From Kolteria novifilia (GTDB lineage Bacteria > Planctomycetota > Planctomycetia > Kolteriales > Kolteriaceae): a stretch of 64,000 nucleotides of DNA. Position numbers and translations under genes: made by a program. Shown piece by piece: positions 1-9,003 of the stretch; the stretch's first letter is position 1, and each line of letters opens with the position of its first letter. The stretch lies in NCBI GenBank assembly GCA_007748055.1, contig CP036279.1:4836001-4900000 (forward strand). The letters run 5' to 3'. The notes under the pieces are model-generated. The model was not told the origin of the DNA. It saw nothing but the letters and a program-made list of their open reading frames with translations, and searched no databases.

Positions 1-1395
1 GTGGCAGCGGGCGCACTGCATCTTGGCTCCCAAGAACGCTTGGCCCAAGACGTTGGCTTTGGCCGCCATCGGCACATCGTTCTGCGTCGCGACCCCGAAA
101 CCGGCCGGACCGCCGAAACGCTCGCTCCCCCGCATCATGACCAGTTCGGTAACGAAGCGATCCATCGGTTTGTTGTCGAGGAACGACTCGTGAATCCAGT
201 AGCGGAACGGGCCGGTGTTGTTGAGCGTCGGGTTGAGTAGGTTGGGATTCTCGGCGAGAACATCCTGCCAATAGCCGACCCAGTGATCGGCCCAGCCCGG
301 ATCGTCGAGCAACCGGTCGATCGCCCGCTCGCGACGCCCCTCGCCCCGGTGCTCGCGAAACGCTGCAATCTCCTCGGCGGTCGGAAGGTTGCCGCGCAAA
401 TCGAGCGTCAGTCGGCGAAGAAAGACGTCGTCATCGGCCAAGCCCGCCGGCTGAAGCCCCTTCTCCTGGAGCCGCGCGCCGAGGAAGCGATCAATTTCGT
501 TGTGAACCGGCATCTCCTCGGAGACGGTCGGCACCACGATCGCGGGCTTCTTGCCGATCTCTTGGGCGATGGCGTCGTGCCGTTTCTTCCAGTAGTCGCG
601 TTCCTTGACGTCCGACTCTTCTCGGCGCCGTTGATTCCGGCGGAGCATCTCTTCGCGGAACCGTTTCTCATAGGGCAACCAGCTCGCGTCGGTCAGTTCG
701 ACATCCTGGCTGGTCGGACTCAGGACCACGAACTCGCTTCCCGGCTCCGCGACACTCAGCGACATCTCGCCGAGTTCGAGTCGGCGGCGTCGGCCCCCAA
801 CGATCACGTCCATGACAAAGGTGTGGCGCTTGCCGTCGCTGGTCCATGCCACTGCTTTCTCCCGATCGCCGGGAAAGAGCTGACGGATGTTCGGCGTGAG
901 ATCACTCGAAAGATCCTCGAGTTCGCCGTGTGCCCCGCTGCCGGGGTGAGGAAAAGGAAGCTCGCCGACTTTCTTCCCGTCGATGAAGAGCCGGGTCGCC
1001 CAGCGGCCACGGAGCAGCAGCCGCTTCTTTCCCTCGGGAATCGTCAGTTGACACGAGGCCCGGTACAGGATCGGATTCGAACGGTCGACACGAAGGCCGT
1101 CGCGGTAGCGGTGGGGAATCTCGACGATGCCGAAGGACTGTTCGCTGAAGGTCTCGGTCGGCTCGTCGAGCTTGAAGTCCCACTTCTTCTTCTCGGGGAT
1201 CTTGTCGAAGATCTCGACGTGAATCCGGTCCGAGGGAGCGGTGAGCGGCAGCGGACGGCCGGGTTTCTCGGGTTCCGCTTTTGGCTTCGCGTCCGCTTTT
1301 GGCTTCGCGTCCGCTTTTGGCTTCGCGTCGGCTTTCTCCGCGGAAGCGGCGCCCAGGGCTAAGAGGAGAACGAAGAGAACACTTTGCATCATCAT
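1..1395 (-). CDS. DUF1549-type cytochrome-like protein, 3' end outside window
   Basis: The frame is open from the ATG at 1395 to the window edge (465 codons), so the C-terminus is missing. It begins with a hydrophobic signal peptide ending in GAASA, followed by a lysine/proline linker with ADAKPK repeats. The middle carries the planctomycete DUF1549 signature (EIDRFLGARLQEKG, then FLRRLTLDLRGNLPT, then the DDPGWADHWVGYWQDVL region). The last residues in view, CARCH at 1-15, form a c-type heme motif. Such proteins are exported, heme-associated and usually continue into DUF1553; their reaction is not established. The start lies 17 bases after the FecR-like gene's stop, so it is the third gene of an operon headed by the sigma factor. 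The family call is firm and the function unknown. Confidence 0.85.
   Translation of the reverse strand, partial: MMMQSVLFVLLLALGAASAEKADAKPKADAKPKADAKPKAEPEKPGRPLPLTAPSDRIHVEIFDKIPEKKKWDFKLDEPTETFSEQSFGIVEIPHRYRDGLRVDRSNPILYRASCQLTIPEGKKRLLLRGRWATRLFIDGKKVGELPFPHPGSGAHGELEDLSSDLTPNIRQLFPGDREKAVAWTSDGKRHTFVMDVIVGGRRRRLELGEMSLSVAEPGSEFVVLSPTSQDVELTDASWLPYEKRFREEMLRRNQRRREESDVKERDYWKKRHDAIAQEIGKKPAIVVPTVSEEMPVHNEIDRFLGARLQEKGLQPAGLADDDVFLRRLTLDLRGNLPTAEEIAAFREHRGEGRRERAIDRLLDDPGWADHWVGYWQDVLAENPNLLNPTLNNTGPFRYWIHESFLDNKPMDRFVTELVMMRGSERFGGPAGFGVATQNDVPMAAKANVLGQAFLGAKMQCARCH
1270..1335 (-). repeat. 18-bp in-frame tandem repeat (ADAKPK)
   Basis: About three copies of an 18-base unit (cttttggcttcgcgtccg on the plus strand) encode successive ADAKPK hexapeptides just after the signal peptide of the DUF1549 gene. 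This makes a flexible, positively charged linker whose copy number could vary by slippage. Confidence 0.8.
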
Positions 1396-1412
1396 CGAAA
1401 CCTTTTCTAAAG

Positions 1413-3245
1413 TTACCGGGCGGGAGACGAGACAGCGGGGACGTCCTTGTCGGACGTCAAGGGAGTCACGTCGTCAGGCGACGCGACGTCGGAGACGTCA
1501 TTGGAAGACGCCTCGGTGGGAACGCCCCTCGGCGATGTCGTGGAAGAGACATCCTGGTGGGGCGAAAGAAGACGAACACGATCGATCACATAGTCGCCGT
1601 TGGGACCTCGATAGGACTGAAAACGGACCGTTCTCAGCCCAGCCCCCGGTTTCGGCGGGCCGTTCTGGAAGATCTTGAGCTCCGAGGCGACCAGTCGCGG
1701 CTCCGGGTTGTTCGCTTCGGAGAGATAAATGTCGAACGAGGGGTCTTCCCCGTAGTCGCCGACGAGGCGCAACGTATGCACGTTGACCACATCCTCCGGG
1801 TCGGAAAGGCTGCCGTCGCCGTTGCGATCCTCGGAGAAGCTCACCGCTCCCCAGGGAGAGACGACGCGCCACTCACCGACGAGCAGGCTTTGCGTGCCGT
1901 CTCCCTCGTAGACGTAGATGGCCCCTCCGTGACCGACGCGGAGATTGACGAAATCGCCCTTCGCATGGTGGAGCAAGACGTTGAGCCCACGCGTTCCCGC
2001 CTCTTCGGGCGGCATGGTTGCGAACTGAAACTCGAGCACCCAACGCGGACCGGTCGTCACCCCGTGAACGATGGTGCCGAGAGAACCGTCGTCACCGCCG
2101 CGAATCATGACGCCCGGGCGATCCTCTTGGGCGAGCCCGACCGGTGTCAGCCCACGGTGCGACTCGGCCATGTTCGGCGGAACGTCCCAGCCTGGAAGAA
2201 CCAAGTTCTTTCCCTCGACGGGAGTGAACGAGAACCCCTCGACCGGCCGAAGATCGCGTAGCCAGTGGCGTCCTTCGCGCGACGACGCCCCATCGGTGGC
2301 GGAGACATCGGGAAGACTGCGAAGAAAGAGAGCATCCTCGGGCATCTGCGGCTCGAGCGACAGCGGGTCTCGGTGACCGGGGCGCTTGGCCCGCACGGCA
2401 TCGCCGGCCCGAAGTCGTTTGGAGGCGGGCAACCTCTCCTTGCTCGCGGGCACGACATCGACTTCGCCGTCATAGACTTGGACGGTGGTCACCCCGGAGG
2501 GTTCGACCTGCACGCCGAACTCCGTGCCGTGATCGACGACATCGACCTCGGGGGAGCGAATCACGAACCCGTCGATGTCCTCGGTGACGCGAACGACAAT
2601 TCTTCCTCGCCGGAGGGTCGCTCCGAGCATGCCGTCGATCGACAACTCGGCCGGCCCCTGTAGGACCGCCACCGGTCCGGTCGCGAAAGCAATCTCCGCG
2701 ACGCCCCCGGCGAGCAACACCCGTTCGCCGACGTGCAAGGCTTGTCCAACGTGGAGCTTTTCAGTTTGTTCTTGTTCCGAAAAGACGCCAAAGAGACCCG
2801 TGATCGTCGCGACCGGTCGATTGTCCTCCCGTACCGCGAGTGCTCCACCGGTCCCGGTGACACCGTCCCTCGGCATGCGATTGCCGATCGCGACTAGCAA
2901 GACCAAACAGGCCGCGGCCGCGATCAAGAGGGCCGGCGTGAGCCAACCGATCTTCGTCCTCTGTCCGCGTGTTGACTCGGCCCGGGCGGTCGGCGCGGGG
3001 GCAGAAGGTGCTGGCGCCGCTTCCTGTTCTCTTAGGACGCCGCGCACGAACTTCTCGAGACCACGTTTGCCGTGCGAGAGGAATCGCAGCTCCGCGTGCA
3101 TCTCGCAATAGTCGCGATACGTTTGCCACGCCGAAGCATCCTCGCGAAGAATCCGCTCGAGTTGATCCATCTCGCTCGCCCCAGCGTCACCGCTCAGGAC
3201 CGATTCGATCAGGGCGAGAAAGTCGGGATCGATGGGCGTCGTCAT
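1413..3245 (-). CDS. FecR-like membrane protein with LamG-like C-terminal domain
   Basis: This 610-residue protein probably senses or restrains the sigma factor encoded just upstream. Residues 1-70 are a helical cytoplasmic segment typical of planctomycete anti-sigma/FecR proteins. Residues 101-121 form one transmembrane helix. Residues about 155-260 match the FecR fold (VGQALHVGERV, then GTEFGVQV, then VQVYDGEVDV). The rest looks like a concanavalin/LamG-type beta sandwich, and the protein ends in a low-complexity tail of DV/SP/PT repeats. I chose the ATG at 3245 because it overlaps the sigma-factor stop as ATGA, which implies translational coupling; an upstream start at 3281 would overlap more. 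The role in signalling is inferred from family and context. Confidence 0.85.
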   Translation of the reverse strand: MTTPIDPDFLALIESVLSGDAGASEMDQLERILREDASAWQTYRDYCEMHAELRFLSHGKRGLEKFVRGVLREQEAAPAPSAPAPTARAESTRGQRTKIGWLTPALLIAAAACLVLLVAIGNRMPRDGVTGTGGALAVREDNRPVATITGLFGVFSEQEQTEKLHVGQALHVGERVLLAGGVAEIAFATGPVAVLQGPAELSIDGMLGATLRRGRIVVRVTEDIDGFVIRSPEVDVVDHGTEFGVQVEPSGVTTVQVYDGEVDVVPASKERLPASKRLRAGDAVRAKRPGHRDPLSLEPQMPEDALFLRSLPDVSATDGASSREGRHWLRDLRPVEGFSFTPVEGKNLVLPGWDVPPNMAESHRGLTPVGLAQEDRPGVMIRGGDDGSLGTIVHGVTTGPRWVLEFQFATMPPEEAGTRGLNVLLHHAKGDFVNLRVGHGGAIYVYEGDGTQSLLVGEWRVVSPWGAVSFSEDRNGDGSLSDPEDVVNVHTLRLVGDYGEDPSFDIYLSEANNPEPRLVASELKIFQNGPPKPGAGLRTVRFQSYRGPNGDYVIDRVRLLSPHQDVSSTTSPRGVPTEASSNDVSDVASPDDVTPLTSDKDVPAVSSPAR

Positions 3246-3829
3246 GACAGACCCTCCGTCGAGAGTCGACGATGAATGCACTCGAAGAGGGCGGAGCGGA
3301 TCCGGCGCAGGGAGTTACAGATGCTCTGAGAAGACCGTCCGATCTTCTCGGCGATTTGCTTGATCTGAAGATCCGTGGTGTAACAAGTCTCTAACAACTC
3401 GCGGTCCTTTTCGGGAAGCCGTTTCACGCACTCGTTGAGGGCACGTCGGCGTTCGAGACCGCGATCGGCCTCCGCCTGGCGCGACTCTCGCTCGACGATG
3501 TCTTCGACCAAATCCTCGGACAGGCCGACGTGACTCGGCCGCCGCTCCTTACGACGCCAGAAATTGAGCACTTCGTAGCGGGCGGCTTGCCAAGCCCAAC
3601 GAAGAAAGTCCCCTTCTGGCGGGAGCGAGTCGAACTTCTTCCAAAGCACGATCAGGACTTGCTGATAGAGATCGTCCGCGTCGGCCGAGTTGTGGACGAG
3701 GGCGAAGATGAAGCCGTAGAGCTGGTGCTGATGGCGGGTCACCAAGTCCATGAAGCGATCGCTCGGGCCGAAGTCGGCCGTCACGTTCGCATCGCGCATC
3801 AACTCTTGGTGCGTCGACAATGGTGTCAT
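3242..3829 (-). CDS. ECF sigma factor, Rhodopirellula/Verrucomicrobium type
   Basis: A 195-residue sigma-70 family protein. Region 2 spans about residues 26-95 (HQLYGFIFALVHNSADADDLYQQVLIVLWKKFD, with the following FLRWAWQAARYEVLNFWRR). Region 4 spans about 130-190 (RLPEKDRELLE, then IKQIAEKIGRSSQSICNSLRRIRSAL, a helix-turn-helix for -35 recognition). The length fits an ECF sigma. It is the first gene of an operon and its stop overlaps the FecR-like gene. In planctomycetes this pair commonly precedes DUF1549 proteins, as here. The stimulus and regulon are not visible in the sequence. Confidence 0.92.
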   Translation of the reverse strand: MTPLSTHQELMRDANVTADFGPSDRFMDLVTRHQHQLYGFIFALVHNSADADDLYQQVLIVLWKKFDSLPPEGDFLRWAWQAARYEVLNFWRRKERRPSHVGLSEDLVEDIVERESRQAEADRGLERRRALNECVKRLPEKDRELLETCYTTDLQIKQIAEKIGRSSQSICNSLRRIRSALFECIHRRLSTEGLS

Positions 3830-4106
3830 CCAAGCCCTAATAGCCCGTTGATCGATTCCCCGCCGGCTGCGCCCGCGTGAATCAATGGACTGCTAAGAAA
3901 CGGTTCCCCAGTACCCAGCTAACGTCGCGTTGGGAGATCGATACATCGATAAAATCACAAAAACATCCAATTCCGCTCAAGCGATCGTCGCATCCTTGAG
4001 ATACGCACCCCTTCAAGGGTAGCACAAGAGATTTCACAGCAACAGGTTACGCGAAGTGACCCAAGTCAGAAATCGCGAGGTGAACGCAGGCGAATGGCGT
4101 GCGAAT

Positions 4107-5762
4107 TCAGAGGATGGAGGAATCGTCAGCGGCGACGAGGTAGCCGAGCGTGGGCCATGGAGAGGTGTCCGCCAGCGAAGCGGAGGGAATGGTCGCGCCT
4201 TCGTGCGTCCGAAACGACAGCTCGAAGGAGTCGACGGCAAAGTCGTCCTCACTGACAATCTCGAACGGGCTGACCTGGCCGACATGCAGCGGGTCGAAAT
4301 CGAGTGAGGCGGAGAGAAACGTCACCGGAGCATCCTCGCCGCGGAGGAACTGCCCCACCGCCAACACACCTGAAAGGGGCCGCGTCGACTGATTGACGAC
4401 TTGGCCGGTCACCGCGTAGCGACGATCCTCGGTCCGCGTCGCACGGCGGTTTAGCACGACGATCTCCGCGTTGAGCAAGGTCTTGGCCTGCCGTAGCGTC
4501 CCCTCATCCCCATCGCGCCGGGCGGCACGTCGCGACAGTTCGAAGTAGTGGCGTGCGGACTCCAAATCTCTGGCGTCGATCGAACCGTCGAGGGCGAACT
4601 TGCCCAACTCCAGGGCTGCCCGAGCGGAGCCTTCCGAGGCCGCCGCCTCGAGTAGCCGTCGCGCCTTGGCGAGGTCTCGGCGTTCGCCGCGACCGCGCTT
4701 GACGAGCAGTCCGAGCCAACAGCCGGCCAGCGGACTCCCCGCCTCGAAGGCTTGTTCGAGCAACTGCCGGGTCGCCATCCATGCCTCGGGGCGCTCTTCG
4801 GGGCCGATCTCGTCCGCGAGCATCCTCGCCAGAAGGAGTTTCGCGCGGACGTTGCCGGCGTTGGCGGCCCGTTCGAGGAACCGACGCGCCGTCAGTTTGT
4901 TCTCGGGAACGCCTTCCCCCGCCTGATAGAGCTGAGCCAGCATGATCATCGAGCGTTGATTGCCCTTCGCGGCGGAGTGTCGCAAGAGACGAAGTCCCTT
5001 CGTCACGGACCGGTCGGTCCCCTTGCCGTGGAGATAGCACCAAGCGAGGTCGGACGTGGCCAGCGGGAAACCGGATCGGTCGGCGGCCTCAAGCAAGGAG
5101 AACGCCCTGCCCTTCTCGCGCTCGCCCGCGAGGCCCGATTGAAGAAAGCGTGCGAGGATCCACTGAGCCAACGGATTGCCCCTAGCGGCGGCGGCTTCGA
5201 TGTCGGGAAGCAGCCTCTTCGCGGACGCGGCGGCTTCCTCGCGTTGGAGTTGTTGTTGTCCGAGCGCTCGCATGCTTCGCGCATCGCCGCTCTCCAGCAG
5301 GCGCCGCAGCGCGTGCGATTCCCACGAGTCAATCGTTTCCAGCCGAGCGTAGGACTCGCGATAGCGGTACGATTCGATGAGATCGAGAGCGATCCGCAAC
5401 CGTTTGGGGATCGAGGCGAAGCGGGCGTCGGTCGTGGTTCCCTTCGCCCTTACGACAGTCGCCAGACGCGTGCCGGGGTTGAAAGTGACGCTGACGCGCA
5501 GTTTGTGTTGGAGGTTGTCGAGACTGGTTCGGCGACCGTTGAGGGTGACGCGAGAGTCGCCGTCGACACGGACCTCGTGCCGCTTGCCCGCGTCGTCGGA
5601 AACCTCGATCCAGCCGTCGGCCGCATCGACTTGATCGAGTTGGCCGTGAATCAGGACCGGCTTGTCGTCCGCCCAAGCAATGAGGCAAACAGCGAGCGTC
5701 GCCGACGTGAGCACCCCTGAATCTCCCAGACAGCAATGATTCCGGCGTGAACGCCGGAGCAC
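4107..5762 (-). CDS. Sel1-repeat protein, probably exported
   Basis: A 551-residue protein. The N-terminus has an arginine-rich stretch, then a hydrophobic segment (VLTSATLAVCLIAWA), consistent with a signal peptide; a GTG at that segment is an alternative start. Residues about 35-105 look like a small beta domain (IHGQLDQVDAADGWIEV). Residues about 150-430 are Sel1-type solenoid repeats (for example NPLAQWILARFLQSG, ATSDLAWCYLHGKGTD, SMIMLAQLYQAGEGVP, AALELGKFALDGSI), which mediate protein-protein contacts. The C-terminal 120 residues resemble a beta domain (YAVTGQVVNQSTRPLSGV). It stands alone, with intergenic gaps of 277 and 82 bases on either side. No partner can be named. Confidence 0.8.
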   Translation of the reverse strand: MLRRSRRNHCCLGDSGVLTSATLAVCLIAWADDKPVLIHGQLDQVDAADGWIEVSDDAGKRHEVRVDGDSRVTLNGRRTSLDNLQHKLRVSVTFNPGTRLATVVRAKGTTTDARFASIPKRLRIALDLIESYRYRESYARLETIDSWESHALRRLLESGDARSMRALGQQQLQREEAAASAKRLLPDIEAAAARGNPLAQWILARFLQSGLAGEREKGRAFSLLEAADRSGFPLATSDLAWCYLHGKGTDRSVTKGLRLLRHSAAKGNQRSMIMLAQLYQAGEGVPENKLTARRFLERAANAGNVRAKLLLARMLADEIGPEERPEAWMATRQLLEQAFEAGSPLAGCWLGLLVKRGRGERRDLAKARRLLEAAASEGSARAALELGKFALDGSIDARDLESARHYFELSRRAARRDGDEGTLRQAKTLLNAEIVVLNRRATRTEDRRYAVTGQVVNQSTRPLSGVLAVGQFLRGEDAPVTFLSASLDFDPLHVGQVSPFEIVSEDDFAVDSFELSFRTHEGATIPSASLADTSPWPTLGYLVAADDSSIL

Positions 5763-5844
5763 GAACGCTCCAGCGCACGCGGCAGTGTCTAGGGAGTAGT
5801 ACGTTCAACGCCGGGAGAATCGCTAGGGAAAACGAAGCGGTCGG

Positions 5845-7764
5845 CTATTCCAGGTAGGTGTAGCCATCCAGACCGCTGGCGTAGAACTCGATCAACCGGT
5901 CCGCCTCGACATCGGTCAATTGGCCACTCGCACGTCCTTTCTCCACCTCGACGCGGAACGATTCGAGCAGTTCGTCGCAGGAGAACTGAACGTACGCGAG
6001 CATGTCCCGCACGGTGTTTCCCTTGACGACGTTCTCGATAACCGCCTCGTTGTCTTCCCCCAGGCGGACCTGAACGGCATGCGTGTCGCCAAAGAGGTTA
6101 TGCATGTCGCCGAGTATCTCCTGGTACGCTCCGACCAGGAAGGCTCCCAGGTAGTACTCTTCGCCATTGGGCGCGTGGAGTTCGAGACACTGCTTGACAT
6201 CACGAAGGTCGATGAAGCGATCGAGCTTGCCGTCGGAATCACAGGTGATGTCCGCCAGTCGTCCCCGCCGAGTCGGCTCCTCGCGATGCCGCTGCAAGGG
6301 CACCACCGGGAAGAGTTGCTGCACCGCCCAAGCGTCCGGCATCGATTGAAAGACCGAGAAATTGCAAAAGTACGTGTCCGCAAGCATCGACTCGAGCACT
6401 TCCAAGTCCTCGGGGATGTGGTCCATTCGCTGAATGATCTTCTGGATCCGACGGCAGACCTCCCAGAAGATTCGATCGGCCAACCCGCGTTGGTTGAGCG
6501 TCAGGTACCCGAGACTAAAGAGGTTCATCGCATCATCGCGCGACTTGATCGCGTCGTGATACATCTCGTGAACGTTCTTGGCCGACAAATCGGCGAGCGT
6601 GTCGTAGAGCGTCGCGATCGGGGCGGGCTGCTCCCCACTGGGCCGCTCCCCCAAGGAATCGGACACCGACGCGCAATCCATCGGCTGCCCAGCCATTGAC
6701 TCGACCCCGAGGACATTGAAGACCAAGACGCTGTAGTAGGCGGTGATCGCGCGTCCCGATTCGGTGATGATCGTCGGGTGTTCGACTTTCGCCTCGTCGC
6801 AGATCGACTGAATGCCGTAGACGACGTCGTTGGCGTACTCCTGGAGTGTGTAGTTGATCGACGATCCGAACTGGGTTTGGGAACCGTCGTAGTCGACCCC
6901 CAGGCCTCCGCCGACATCGAGATAGCCGAGCCCCGCGCCGGCACGCGAGAGTTCGACATAGATTCGCGCCGCCTCGTTGACGGCTTCCTTGATGTTGCGG
7001 ATGTTGGTGATCTGGCTGCCGACATGGAAGTGGAGCATGCGGAGTTGGTCGGCCAGGTCGCGGCTCTTGAGGAACTCGACCGCGTCGACCAGCTCGCTGA
7101 TCGTCAGCCCGAACTTGGCCATTTGCCCGCTCGAAGACTCCCAGCGTCCGGCCCCCCGGGTGGCGAGCTTGACGCGAACGCCCATCGCGGGACGAATCGA
7201 GTGGCGGGCGGCGTGCTCCACTAGGAGGTGCAACTCGCGGACCTTCTCGATGACCGGCAAGACGGTCCGGCCCATCTTCTGAGCGAGCACCACGGCCTCG
7301 ATGTACTCGGCGTCCTTGAAGCCGTTGCAGATGATGGGCGTATCCTGACGATCGACGAGCGCCAAGATGGCGAGTAGTTCCGGTTTCGACCCTGCCTCGA
7401 GCCCACAGCCGAAGGCCTTGCCGTGGTCGTAGATTTCCTCGACGACGTGGCGCTGCTGATTGACCTTGATGGGGTAGACGCTGCGGTAGTCACTTCGATA
7501 GCCGAAGGCGTCGATCGCGCCGGCGAAGGCCTGGTGCAACTCGCCGATCCGGTGCCGCAGGATGTCGCTAAATCGCAATAATAGGGGCGGATGGATCCCG
7601 TCGAGCGCGAGGCGGTCGATCAGCGCGCGCAGGTCGAGCGACTGGTCGAACTGGCCGGTCGGGTGGACGGCGACATTGCCATCATCGTTGATGGAGAAGT
7701 AGTTTCGGCCCCACTGGCGGACCGCGTAGAGATCCTCGGCTTGGCCGATGTCCCAACGATCCAT
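5845..7764 (-). CDS. speA: Biosynthetic arginine decarboxylase
   Basis: SpeA decarboxylates L-arginine to agmatine, the first step of the agmatine route to putrescine, using pyridoxal phosphate. The 639-residue protein covers the whole family length. The PLP lysine lies in VYPIKVNQQ (K100), followed by GLEAGSKPELLAIL, LLHFHVGSQ, the phosphate-binding GGGLGVDYDG, and NFSVFQSMPDAW-QQLFPVVPL. It ends in the usual YGYTYLE-like tail (LDGYTYLE). I use the ATG at 7764 because family members start with an MDRW/NIAWWG-like segment there; a GTG at 7839 would add 25 residues without family support. The only other polyamine-related feature seen is this gene itself; no agmatine-processing gene lies nearby. 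Confidence 0.95.
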   Translation of the reverse strand: MDRWDIGQAEDLYAVRQWGRNYFSINDDGNVAVHPTGQFDQSLDLRALIDRLALDGIHPPLLLRFSDILRHRIGELHQAFAGAIDAFGYRSDYRSVYPIKVNQQRHVVEEIYDHGKAFGCGLEAGSKPELLAILALVDRQDTPIICNGFKDAEYIEAVVLAQKMGRTVLPVIEKVRELHLLVEHAARHSIRPAMGVRVKLATRGAGRWESSSGQMAKFGLTISELVDAVEFLKSRDLADQLRMLHFHVGSQITNIRNIKEAVNEAARIYVELSRAGAGLGYLDVGGGLGVDYDGSQTQFGSSINYTLQEYANDVVYGIQSICDEAKVEHPTIITESGRAITAYYSVLVFNVLGVESMAGQPMDCASVSDSLGERPSGEQPAPIATLYDTLADLSAKNVHEMYHDAIKSRDDAMNLFSLGYLTLNQRGLADRIFWEVCRRIQKIIQRMDHIPEDLEVLESMLADTYFCNFSVFQSMPDAWAVQQLFPVVPLQRHREEPTRRGRLADITCDSDGKLDRFIDLRDVKQCLELHAPNGEEYYLGAFLVGAYQEILGDMHNLFGDTHAVQVRLGEDNEAVIENVVKGNTVRDMLAYVQFSCDELLESFRVEVEKGRASGQLTDVEADRLIEFYASGLDGYTYLE

Positions 7765-8021
7765 TGGCTGACGGCGACTTCTCAGGGAATGCTTCCACGA
7801 AGCGGGTCCGCCGGCACTACGCGACGTCGTTCCACTCACGGTTCATCTCCGAGGGACCCCGTCTGTTCGCGGTCCGCGGGGACGCCCTGGTTCGGTCGAG
7901 ACCTCGACCGTTGACAGGAGACTCCCCAGAGACACCGACGAGGGCCCGACCTTCTATCGGGTTAAGTTGAGAATGGGCCTGGAGGGCGCTCTACCGCTCT
8001 CCAGCATGCGGAAGGGAGACG

Positions 8022-8468
8022 TTACTTGGTCACAACCTCGAGCTTGTGCTCCTCGACGTTGTACTTGTACTCGGCGCCGGCCGGCAACACGGGAAGCTTG
8101 ATGTTGTTCTTCTTGATGATCTCGCTCATGAACTCATCGTAATCCTTCGGGTAGCGACCGTTGGTCGCGTGAAAGAGGTCGATGGCTTGCTTGATGACGG
8201 TCTTGCTGATTTGCTCGAGAGCCGGCCCGTAGGCCTGCATCGCGGGAAGGACCGGCGAGGTGATCCTCACCTTGGAGTCGCTGACCTTTTCCTTGTCGGC
8301 CTTCTCGTCGAACTCGCCGATCTTCTGCGTCGTCTTGCCGATAATGCTGTTGGGCGACTTCTTCGGCTTGGCACTCAGGTCACCGCACCCGACCATCGCC
8401 CCACAAAGCAAAGCAATCCCACCGACATAGACCAAGCGTTCCATCCGGAGGTTGACCAAGTCGCGCAT
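8022..8468 (-). CDS. Small lipoprotein, function unknown
   Basis: A 148-residue protein starting at the ATG at 8468, preceded by AAAGGAA at good spacing. Residues 11-28 form a lipoprotein signal with a plausible lipobox MVGC (C28). The mature part is rich in lysine. It contains a segment (QISKTVIKQAIDLFHATNGRYPKDYDEFMSEII) that resembles the helical start of pseudopilin-like or DUF-type periplasmic proteins of planctomycetes: AIDLFHATNGRYP is a common motif after type II secretion G-like helices. It ends with a short beta hairpin. The longer open frame back to 8837 is not supported, because it lacks coding character and runs through another gene's strand space. Function is unknown. Confidence 0.75.
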   Translation of the reverse strand: MRDLVNLRMERLVYVGGIALLCGAMVGCGDLSAKPKKSPNSIIGKTTQKIGEFDEKADKEKVSDSKVRITSPVLPAMQAYGPALEQISKTVIKQAIDLFHATNGRYPKDYDEFMSEIIKKNNIKLPVLPAGAEYKYNVEEHKLEVVTK

Positions 8469-8551
8469 GAGTCGTTCCTTTTGTGGCGAGGGCCAACATT
8501 TTCCAATGTCGTGCCGCTCATCAGCCGTAACCGCATCCCAAGGCCCACTGA

Positions 8552-8866
8552 TCAGAATAGGTCGGCGGGAACCGCAAGCAAGGAGTTCTCCGCGCGACGC
8601 TCGCGAAGGCCGATCGAGGAATATCCCTCGACAGCCTCGGACTCGGCGGGATCGATGGCGGTGAACGGCGTTTCGGCCTCGTCGCGGGACCGTTCGATCG
8701 CGTCTCGCTCGCGCCAGTTGCAAACCCAAACGGCCAACACCGCGAGGAGGATCAGGACGACGACCGCCACGGCGAATCCCCAGGAGGGAGGCGAGTACCA
8801 CGGCGATGGCCTCTCGTCGGAGGAGATCGTCGACCACGAGTCCCTCTCCCTGTCGTCGCTACGCAT
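8552..8866 (-). CDS. Small single-pass membrane protein
   Basis: A 104-residue protein read from the ATG at 8866 with GGAGAG about 8 bases upstream. It has a charged N-terminus, one strong transmembrane helix at about residues 29-49 (FAVAVVVLILLAVLAVWVC), and an acidic, charged tail. I recognise no domain. It lies upstream of the lipoprotein gene on the same strand (83-base gap) and diverges from the site-2-protease gene. A longer GTG start at 8911 is possible but less likely. Confidence 0.6.
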   Translation of the reverse strand: MRSDDRERDSWSTISSDERPSPWYSPPSWGFAVAVVVLILLAVLAVWVCNWRERDAIERSRDEAETPFTAIDPAESEAVEGYSSIGLRERRAENSLLAVPADLF

Positions 8867-9003
8867 GATCCAAACTCTCCCGAACTCGGTCGTTGTCAGT
8901 TGCCCTCGCACGTCGGCCCCGGACTCGATGCCAGATCCTCGGGACGCCTTTCGCCGGGTTTCTAGAAAGAACAGCTTCCGATCAAAGCAGGAAAAGGAGC
9001 AGC

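Noticed and set aside
283-1362. Long plus-strand open frame opposite the DUF1549 gene.
   Set aside because: The minus frame has a signal peptide, DUF1549 motifs and a heme motif; the plus frame is a GC-driven antisense artefact.
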